From Lathyrus oleraceus (Eukaryota > Streptophyta > Magnoliopsida > Fabales > Fabaceae), in assembly GCF_024323335.1 (NCBI RefSeq), contig NC_066579.1, positions 241,837,652-241,901,651 on the forward strand: a stretch of DNA of 64,000 nt. Direction: 5' to 3'. A model generated the notes under the pieces. That model worked only from the letters and a program-made list of their open reading frames with translations. It did no database searches and was not told where the DNA came from. Within the stretch, counting starts at the first letter, position 1. Each line of letters opens with the position of its first letter. The position numbers and the translations under genes are program-made. Shown here piece after piece: positions 56,054 to 64,000 of this stretch.

Positions 56054-57476
56054 ATGGAACACCTTAAGCAAGAGAACCTATATTTGAAAGAGGAGATTGC
56101 CCGACTGACTGCCATGATGGAGTCAGTTCTTGCTGCTCAAAGCCAAGCTTCTCCAACTCCTGCAACTCCTCCCGTGAGGACAGTCATTTTTGAAGTGGTT
56201 ACCTCCACAGTGCCTGCTGCCACCGCCCACTTCTCTCCGAATTTGCATGCTGGATTCCCTTGGGAACGCCACCTAATTTTGTGCCAGAGGGTTTCGCTCC
56301 CACTTTTGCTTCTATGTCGGCCTCTAGCTCGGTCATGTCTGTGCCACCTCCAGTTGTGCATACTTTGTCGCGAGTAGAAGACACCATCTATCACTCCGAG
56401 CCATCTGAGGGTCCGGATGTCTATGAGAATATAGATGAGATGAAGGACCAACTCCTTGAGCTGCGCAAGGAACTGAAAACACTGAGAGGCAAAGATCTGT
56501 TTGGGAAGAGTGTTGTTGAACTGTGCTTAGTGCCCAACGTGAAAATCCCAGTCAAATTCAAAGTGCCTGACTTTGAGAAGTACAAGGGAAACTAATGTCC
56601 ACTCAGTCATCTTGTGATTTATGCCCGCAAGATGTCGACCCAGACAGATAATGATCAACTACTGATTCACTATTTTCAGGATAGCCTGACAGGTGCTGCA
56701 CTCCGTTGGAATATGGGGCTAGAGAGTGCAAACATCCTCACTTTCAATGATCTATGAGAGGCTTTTGTGAAACAGTACAAATACAACATGGATATGGCTC
56801 CGGAAAGATATCAGTTGAGGGCGATGTCCCAGAAAGAAAAAGAAACCTTCAAGGAGTATGCCCAGAGGTGGAGAGAATTGGCAGCTCAGATAGTACCACC
56901 CTTGGAGGAGAAGGAGATGACAAAGATCTTTCTGAAGACTTTGAGCTCTTTCTATTATGAGCGCATGATTGCTAGTGCTCCCTCAGACTTTACCGAAATG
57001 GTAATATGGGGATGAGGCTTGAAGAGGGAGTCTGTAAAGGACGTCTGTCCCGTGATGATAATTCGGCAAAGAAGTATGGAGGATTTTCCAGGAAGAAGGA
57101 AGGGGAGACTCATGATATTTCTTCCCATAATAAGAGAAGGCCCTCTGTAAGGAGGAAGGAAGTCCGACCCGTCGTCAGCCAACACTAGGTGGCTCATATA
57201 GCACCTACTTTCAGAGAAGCTCAACAACCACAACAACAATCTTGTCAACAACAACAGGCTTACCAACCTCGCAATAATAACAACAACAGAACCAACAACT
57301 ATGAGAGGAAGAGGGTGACTTTTGAACCGATTCCTATGACCTACGCTGAACTTTACCCTTCCTTGATTGATAGGAAGTTGATAACTCCACGAGATCCTCC
57401 TGCTGTGCCAGCCAATCCTCAATGGTGGTACAAGCCTGAACTTCATTGTGTGTATCATTCTGGTGCGCCCGGATGA
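56054..57476 (+). pseudogene. gag: Ogre-4 gag
   Basis: ATG 56054 starts a coiled-coil-like segment (EHLKQENLYLKEEIARLTAMMESV), then a capsid-type region with LLIHYFQDSLTGAALRWN and YAQRWRELAAQI of the Retrotran_gag family, and a glutamine/asparagine-rich stretch. Near the end, YHSGAPG and ENCFPLKTKV form the Ogre zinc-binding motif. Damage: frameshift near 56255, TAA 56593-56595, TGA 56755-56757, frameshift near 57005, TAG 57186-57188, and a two-base loss at about 57474 inside the zinc motif that removes its histidine. It would build the particle. Confidence 0.85.
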
Positions 57477-59318
57477 TGTGGAGAATTGCTTTCCATTGAA
57501 GACCAAGGTGCAAGACCTTGTGAGGAGTGGGATACTATTCTTTGAGGATGTAGGCCCGAATGTCAAAAAGAACCCATTGCCCGAGCATGGGAAGGCGGAT
57601 GTCAACATGGTTCAGGGGTGCCCTGGCAAATATAAAGTCCTTTATGTGAATGATATAAGGCAGTCCATGGTAGATATGTATAGGTTGTTGTGTGAGCACA
57701 ATCACTATGAGCACGATCATGATAGGTGCCATGTGTGCACTATCAATGAAAGAGGATGCCGCAAGATAAGAAAGGACATCCAAGAGATGCTAGACCAAGG
57801 GATGATTGAGATACTTCAAAATCGTAATGAGGATGAAGTTGATGTTATCACTCCTGTGTTCAATATTCCTGATCCTGTTGTCATCAAGTATGATGGCAGC
57901 AAGAAAAAGGTGGTGCCCACTTTTGTGATTAAGCCAGCGGGCCCTGTCCCGTATGTGTCAGATAGAGCGGTCCCGTACCATTATAATGTTGTTATGCTGG
58001 AAGAGGGGAAGGAGGTTCTGTTGCCCTCACCCTCTGTGGTAAGCATATCCGATGTTAGTGGAGTGACACGTAGTGGTCGTGTTTTCTTGGCTCAGCCGAA
58101 ATCCCATGAAGACGTCATGAAGAGAGATGTTGTTAATCATGTCGGTCCTGTGGGGACTTCTTCTTCGAATCATTATATTCTTGCTGTGAAGGGTGTTGAC
58201 CCTGTTGTTGTCAAAGATGATAAAGCTCCTATCCTGGTTGGCCAGTCTGGCATGTTGAGAGAGGATGCTGATGAGATGTTGAGGCTCATCAAGAGGAGCG
58301 AGTACAACATTGTGGAGCAGTTGCTTCAAACTCCATAAAAGATATTTGTCCTATCTTTGTTGATGAATTCAGAGCCACACCAGAAAGCGTTGCAAAGGGT
58401 GTTGGACGTGGCATATGTGGATCACGATATCACAATTGAACAGTTTGATAGCATTGTTGCAAATATAACTGCCTGCAACAATTTGAGCTTCTGCAATGAT
58501 GATCTTCCCGAGGAGGGAAAAAACCACAATTTGGCTTTACATATTTCTATGAACTGTAAAGACGATGCCCTGTCCAATGTGTTGGTGGACACAGGGTCAT
58601 CACTTAATGTATTGCTAAAGTCCACTCTCGCTAGACTTTCATATCAGGGGCCTCCCATGAGGCAGAGTGGAGTGGTAGTAAAAGCTTTTGATGGATCGCG
58701 CAAGACCGTGATCGGTGAATTAGACCTCCCGATCAAGACCAGACCTAGTGATTTCCATGTCACTTTCCAGATTATGGACATACATCCGGCACACATTTGT
58801 TTTCTTGGTAGACCATGGATTCACGAGGCAGGCGCCGTGAAATCCATCTTACACCAAAAGTTGAAGTTCGTCAAGAACAAGAAGTTGGTGGTGATAGGGG
58901 GAGAGAAGGCTCTCTTGGTCAGCCATTTATCTTCCTTTTCCAACATTGATGATGAGGATGAGCTTGGAACTCTATTAAAAGCCTTGTCTATTGCTGAGCC
59001 TTCTAGGAAAGGACTTTCTTCATTTGTCTCCTACAATGACGCAAAGTTGGCCATTGAGCATGGCGCAACTGATGGTTTGGGGAAAATGATAAAGATGGAA
59101 GATAATAAATCTGGGGCTGGTATAAGGTATTCTTCCGGTGTTTCTAATGATCTTCGGTTGTTTCAGAATGGAGGTTTCATCCACACCAATAGAGATCAAG
59201 AAACTTATGCCATCATTGAAGAAGATGAAGGGGAAGACCTCGGAAAATTTGTCATACCTGGCGGGATCTGCAATAATTGGGTCACTGTTGATGTTCCAAC
59301 AGTTATCCATAAATCAAC
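57477..59318 (+). pseudogene. pol: Ogre-4 gag end, protease and linker (exon 1 end)
   Basis: The frame runs from the zinc motif through a long region (57477-58338, ending at TAA 58336-58338) into the protease. The active site DTGS is at 58588-58599 within NVLVDTGSSLNVL, followed by RPWIHEAGAVKSILHQKLKF. The linker GICNNWVTVDVP leads to the donor at 59319. Apart from the TAA the frame is open for over 600 codons. The protease would cleave the polyprotein. Confidence 0.85.
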
Positions 59319-59593
59319 GTAATATGTTCATTTTGTTTAAAAACCCTTCTCCCATGCCAAAAGGAGAAGTGAAGACATTGTTGGCATAATTGATTAATAC
59401 AATGATATTCATTCAATAATCGCATGTTAAATGTTTGTTTTCTCAAATTATTTTTCATTTTTTTGCTTTTTCGCATGAAATTGGTGATCACCATAAAACC
59501 CTAAAAAAGAGAATAAAATCAATTTTTCATTTGCATAATGATTTGCCTTGTTTGAATTCTGAAATCTCTTTTATACTCAAAATCATTATGCAG
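59319..59593 (+). other. Ogre-4 intron between protease and RT
   Basis: Donor GTAATA at 59319 and acceptor TTATGCAG ending 59593 give 275 nt. The exon bases AC plus G make ACG and the frame continues TTA ATC AAA into the RT exon. It is a phase-2 intron like that of Ogre-3, and the flanking exon residues (PIDND in Ogre-3, PIERND here) are similar. Confidence 0.8.
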
Positions 59594-60655
59594 GTTAATC
59601 AAACCCATTGAACGTAATGATCCAACACCATCTCCCAACTTTGAGTTTCTTGTATTTGAGGCAGAAGAAGATGATGTTGAAGAGATTCCTAATGAGATTA
59701 CCCGTATGCTTGAGTACGAAGAGAAGATCATTCAACCACATCTTGAGAATCTGGAAACAACCAACTTGGGGTCTGAAGACTGCATTCGTGAAGTGAAGAT
59801 TGGGGCACTCCTTGAAGAGTCTATTAAGAAGGGGTTGATTGAGTTTTTAGGAGAATATGTCGACGTCTTTTCCTGGTCGTATGAAGATATGCCTGGTCTA
59901 GATACTGATATCGTGCAACATTTCTTGCCGTTGAAGCCTGAGTGTGTGCCTGTGAAGCAAAAGCTCAAAAGAACTCATCTGATATGGCAGTGAAGATTAA
60001 AGAAGAAGTTCAAAAGCAAATTGATGCGGGGTTTCTGGTGACTTCTACATATCCTCAATTGGTGGCCAATATTGTGCCTGTACCTAAGAAAGACGGAAAA
60101 GTCCGAATGTGCATGGATTACCGTGACTTGAATAAAGCTAGTCCAAAAGATGATTTTCCTCTACCACACATTGATATGTTGGTAGACAATATGGCTAAAT
60201 TCAATGTCTTTTCATTTATGGACGGATTTTCCGGTAATAATCAGATTAAAATGGCACCCGAGGATATGGAGAAGACAACATTCATCACACCTTGGGGAAC
60301 ATTCTGTTATCGAGTGATGCCCTTCGGTTTGAAGAACATCGGAGCCACGTATCAACGTGTTATGACTATCTTGTTTGATGACATGATGCACAAGGAGATC
60401 GAGGTGTATGTCGATGATATGATTGCAAAGTCGAAAATGGAAGTTGAACATGTATAACACTTGCTGAAGCTTTTCCAGCGTTTGAGGAAGTACAAACTCC
60501 ACTTGAATCCGAACAAGTGTACATTTGGAGTCCGTTCTGGCAAGTTATTGGGCTTTATTGTCAGTGAGAGGTATTGAAGTTGATCCTGCCAAGGTCAAAG
60601 CAATACAAGAGATGCCTGCGTCTAAAACTGAGAAACAAGTCTGAGGTTTTCTTGG
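59594..60655 (+). pseudogene. pol: Ogre-4 reverse transcriptase
   Basis: Leader (NFEFLVFEAEEDDVEEIP) then gypsy RT with VPVPKKDGKVRMCMDYRDLN, FSFMDGFSGNNQIKM, GTFCYRVMPFGLKN and YVDD at 60407-60418. Damage: one-base deletion near 59980, TAA 60455-60457, one-base deletion near 60570, and a TGA near 60641 in the QVRGFLGRL motif. Catalytic residues are unchanged. Confidence 0.88.
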
Positions 60656-61720
60656 CCGCTTGAATTACATTTCAAGGTTTATATCCCACATGACTACCAC
60701 ATGTGCACCTATATTCAAGCTCCTCCAGAAAGATCAGTGTCATGATTGGACCGAGGATTGCCAAAATGTCTTTGACAGTATCAAAGATTATTTGTCTGAG
60801 CCTCCGATTCTGTCTCCACCTTTTGAAGAGAGACCGTTGATTATGTACTTAACTGTGCTTGATGATTCCATGGGTTGTGTCCTTGGTCAGCAAGATGAAT
60901 CAGGAAAGAAAGAATATGCAATATACTACTTGAGTAAGAAGTTCACTGACTGTGAGTCTCGGTACTCAATGCTTGAGAAGACATATTGTGCTTTGGCTTG
61001 GGTTGCTAAGCATTTACGCCAGTATATGTTGAATCATACAACTTGGTTGATATCCAAAATGGATTCGATCAAGTATATCTTTTAGAGCCTGCTTTAACTG
61101 GGAGAATTTCCCGTTGGCTGATGCTGTTATCTGAGTATGATATTGAGTATCGAGCTCAAAAAGCTATTAAAGGTATTATCTTGGCTGACCATTTGGCGCA
61201 TCAACCAATTGAAGATTATCAGTCCGTGCAATACGACTTCCCTGATGAGGAGATTCTGTATTTGAAAATGAAAGATTGTGATGAGCCTACGCTCGATGAA
61301 GGGCCAAAACCTGGTTCCCGATGGAGTATGGTGTTCGGTGGCGCTGTCAATCAGTATGGAAATGGTATTGGGATATTGATTATTACTCATCAGGGCACAT
61401 ATTTTCCTTTTACAGCAAGGCTAACTTTCAAATGCACGAATAATACGGCAGAGTATGAGGCTTGTATTATGGGTTTTGGAAGAATGTGTTGATCTTAGGA
61501 TCAAACATCTTGATGTTTATGGTGATTCGGCCCTTGTTGTTAATCAGATTAAGGGTGAATAGGAGACGAATCAGCCTGGCCTCATCCCATATAGAGATTA
61601 TGTGAGGAGGATTTCAAATTTCTTTACTAAAGTTGACTTCCATCATATCCCTCGAGATGAGAATCGGATGGCGGATGCTCTCGCTACTTGCTTCAATGAT
61701 TGCTGTCAATTATTGGAATG
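60656..61720 (+). pseudogene. pol: Ogre-4 dual RNase H
   Basis: First domain at about 60660-61082 (PLIMYLTVLDDSMGCVLGQ, AIYYLSKKF), then the archaeal-type domain at about 61310-61700. In the second, the first catalytic aspartate is replaced: FGGAVN is encoded where Ogre-3 has FDGAVN (GGT at 61337-61339). Damage: TAG with frame change near 61083, frameshift near 61483, TAG near 61561 and frameshift near 61690. Confidence 0.85.
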
Positions 61721-63017
61721 AAGTCCAAAATATTACCGTGATGCGCTTGGATAAACCAGCTCAAGTGTTTGCAGTTGAGGAGGTGAAAGATGATAAGCCA
61801 TGGTATTATGATATCAAGTGTTTTCTCCAAAGTCAGACTTACCCGCCTGGGAAATCTGTTAAAGATAAGTATACTTTGAGGAGATTATCTAGCCGTTTCT
61901 ACCTTGATGGTGATGTGCTTTACAAGAGGAGTTTTGACATGGTTCTGCTCAGATGCATGGATAGACACGAAGCAGACCTGTTAATGACTGAAGTCCATGA
62001 GGGTTCATTTGGTACTCATTCCAATGGACATGCCATGGCGAAAAAGATATTGAGAGCAGGCTACTATTGACTGACAATGGAATCTGACTGTTGCAAGTCT
62101 GTGAAGAAATGCCACAAGTGTCAGATTTATGCGGACAAGATTCATGTTCCCCCGACGCTTCTGAATGTTATTTCCTCACCATGGCCTTTCTCCATGTGGG
62201 GAATTGACATGATTTGCATTATTGAACCTAAGGCGTTGATTACTTCACCAAGTGGGTTGAAGCGGCATCGTATGCAAATGTGACCAGGAAGGTGGTTGTG
62301 AGGTTTATCAAGAACCAACTCATATGCCGATATGGTGTGCCAGACAAGATCTATACTGATAATGGATCTAACTTGAATAATAAGATGATGAAAGAGCTGT
62401 GTAGCGAGTTCAAGATTGCACATCATAATTCTTCTCCCTATAGACCAAAGATGAATGGGGTTGTTGAAGCTGCTAACAAGAACATCAAGAAGATTATTCA
62501 GAAGATGGATGTTACGTACAAAGATTGGCATGAGATGCTGCCATTTACTTTGCATGGATATCATACGTCTGTCCGCACTTCAACAGGGGCAACCCCTTTC
62601 TCCCTTGTATATGGCATGGAGGTTGTGCTCCCTGTAGAGGTCGAGCTCCCATCAATAAGAGTCTTGATGGAAGCCAAGTTGACTGAGGCTGAATGGGTTC
62701 AGAGTCGTTATGACTAGCTGAATTTGATTGAAGAGAAGAGATTAACTGCCATGTGCCATGGTCAGTTATATCAACAAAGGATGAAGAAAGCCTTTGATAA
62801 GAAGGTCAAGCCTTGTGTGTTCCGAGAAGGTGACCTCGTACTCAAGAAAGTCTTGTCTTTCGTGCCCGATTCCAGGGGCAAGTGGACTCTAAACTATGAA
62901 GGTCCATACATTGTTAAGAGAGCCTTTTCAGGCAGTGCTTTGTTGCTTACAACTATGGATGAGGAGGATTTCACTTGTCCTGTGAATTCGGATGTAGTCA
63001 AGAAATACTTCGCCTAA
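61721..63017 (+). pseudogene. pol: Ogre-4 integrase
   Basis: Zinc region (HEGSFGTHSNGH, CHKCQIYAD), core and C-terminal module (NYEGPYIV) are recognisable, and the catalytic glutamate is present (NGVVEAANKN, about 62455-62480), unlike Ogre-3. Damage: TGA 62068-62070, loss of roughly 35 bp near 62235 between the first and second catalytic aspartates, and TAG 62715-62717. It ends at TAA 63015-63017. Confidence 0.87.
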
Positions 63018-63913
63018 AAAATAAAAACAGAATAGCTCGCTAAGTTGAAAACCCGAAAGGGCGGCTTACGCAAAAATGAGCGTCTCGGTAGATTGAAAAC
63101 CCGAAAGGGAGATCCAGGGAAAAGTTAGAGACATGAAAAAAAATGAATATATATCCCGCTAGATTGAGTACCTCACCCTGGGGCAATCTAGACAAAAATT
63201 AGGGATTTGGCAAGTAACTGCATCCTGACTAGACTTTGTTCTACAACTGTCGTCTATCAAAGATTCTCGCTCAGTCATCATCAACTGAAGTTTCGAATAC
63301 AGTGGATTCAGAGTTGGTGGAGAAATGGTCATTATGTTCAATGTATCCCTTTTTCCATGTATATCACCAATTTCAAATTTGTAAAGATCCATGGAGTCTC
63401 GCTATTTGCGGGCTACCATTCTCTTAAATAATTTGAGCCTTTATCCAATTCTTTGCACTCTTATTTGTTTCTGTTTAACAAATGTTTGCATGTTTTAATT
63501 GATGAATATCAGTGTTTTAAACAAATAAAGTTTTCATAAATAAACTATTTAAAACAAATTGAACATTCACAATGACTAAAAGGATAAGTGGAATGTCCTC
63601 AGTGCTTTCCCAAGGATAGTATGATCACCAAAGGGTAAGACATTTGTTCATATTCTGGCATTTTTATATCCTCTTCATCAGCTTTCAAGTTGTCTCCCCA
63701 GCGAGCGCAGAAAGAATAATACATCATCAGTTTCCCAGAGAGCCTGGGATGAGAAGTTCCCCTTGATGGTAGTGGATTGATTTGTCTTATGGATTGCCTT
63801 CCCCTAGTTGGATTTTTATCAAACGCATTCCCGGTAGTTTGTTTGTGTATACATACTTGTTGCTCCCTGCCATACGGTGAACTAACTTTGGGTGTTTTGC
63901 TTTGGAAAGAAAA
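63018..63913 (+). other. Ogre-4 3' UTR
   Basis: Non-coding. It begins with the stem-loop array (listed separately) and continues with AT-rich sequence, an AATAAA near 63524 and a CCCAGCGAGCGCAG phrase near 63698 recalling the Ogre-3 CCCAGCGGAG unit. No amplified array is present here. It is cut by Ogre-5. Confidence 0.65.
63041..63191 (+). other. Array of three stem-loops after the Ogre-4 pol stop
   Basis: TAAGTTG/CGGCTTA with inner CCC/GGG (63041-63068; two G-T wobble pairs), a weakened GATTG/AGATC with inner CCC/GGG (63091-63115), and CTAGATTG/CAATCTAG (63159-63191). The position matches that of the Ogre-3 array. Confidence 0.5.
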
Positions 63914-64000
63914 TGTCGCGGATAGCAAGAGTCGCCACCGACTTTTCTTTTATCCCATAAGGAAAGGTGGAAAAGAACAGGAAAGACCTTAATTAGATTT
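63914..64000 (-). mobile_element. Ogre-5: terminal part of a minus-strand Ogre-type LTR
   Basis: On the minus strand the sequence ends TGGCGACTCTTGCTATCCGC then GACA at 63914, matching the ends of the Ogre-3 LTR (GGTGGCGACTCT..., CTGCGACA). Only the last 87 bp are in the window. It is inserted in the Ogre-4 3' UTR. Confidence 0.65.

Larger units (their letters stand above)
53971..63913 (+). mobile_element. Ogre-4: degraded Tat/Ogre element without 5' LTR
   Basis: It contains part of a 5' UTR (53971-54267), ORF1, gag, protease, intron, RT, two RNase H domains, integrase and 3' UTR in canonical order on the plus strand. The 5' LTR and PBS are absent at the junction with SIRE-2. The 3' UTR is cut at 63913 by Ogre-5. 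I counted about twenty frameshifts or nonsense codons, so it is much older than Ogre-3. Confidence 0.88.

Overview
The window looks like intergenic DNA from a large plant genome, most likely a cool-season legume of tribe Fabeae (pea, vetch, grass pea, lentil). I infer this from Ty3/gypsy elements of the Tat/Ogre type: LTRs of 5-7 kb, a primer-binding site TGGCGACTCTGCTGGGGA, an intron between protease and reverse transcriptase, two RNase H domains and minisatellites in the 3' UTR. They are nested with SIRE/Maximus-type Ty1/copia elements. I found no cellular gene, tRNA, rRNA or CRISPR array. Every coding region I could support belongs to a retroelement, and nearly all are broken.

Layout. (1) 1-13095, plus strand: the 3' UTR of Ogre-1 (degenerate minisatellites, then a polypurine tract), then its 3' LTR from 2957. 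A Ty1/copia element, Copia-1 (5262-10230), splits that LTR. (2) 13096-14670, minus: 5' LTR, primer site and gag start of SIRE-1, cut by Ogre-1. (3) 14671-15084: unassigned. (4) 15085-about 22520, minus: LTR and short 3' UTR of Ogre-2. (5) About 22520-26919, plus: LTR-A, then LTR-B (26920-28906) inserted into it. (6) 28907-about 53970, minus: SIRE-2 (3' LTR, env-like gene, RNase H). Its env-like gene is split by Ogre-3 (31468-51894, plus), a complete recent insertion with TSD CCTTG, two 5.62-kb LTRs about 99% identical by eye, and a large internal deletion. (7) About 53971-63913, plus: Ogre-4, with ORF1, gag, protease, intron, RT, RNase H and integrase recognisable but roughly twenty lesions and no 5' LTR. 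(8) 63914-64000: the tail of a minus-strand Ogre-type LTR.

The main candidate for something undescribed is a set of RNA-like structures shared by these elements. Near the 3' end of the LTRs, in at least three divergent LTR families, the motif ATACGTAGGCA lies between two stem-loops whose stems change by compensation. It occurs three times per LTR in Ogre-2 and Ogre-3. It is followed by a further hairpin, CC-N4-AKTA-N4'-GG, usually before the box TGCTAATACCTTCCC. The four variable base pairs of that hairpin differ in all four LTR families but always pair. A second group, three or four stem-loops in a row, begins just after the pol stop of both Ogre-3 and Ogre-4. The Ogre-3 3' UTR also shows a 38-bp minisatellite passing through about 104-bp units into a 172-bp higher-order repeat, which looks like a satellite forming inside a retroelement.

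All calls are from reading the sequence. Percent identities, fold energies and covariation were not computed.
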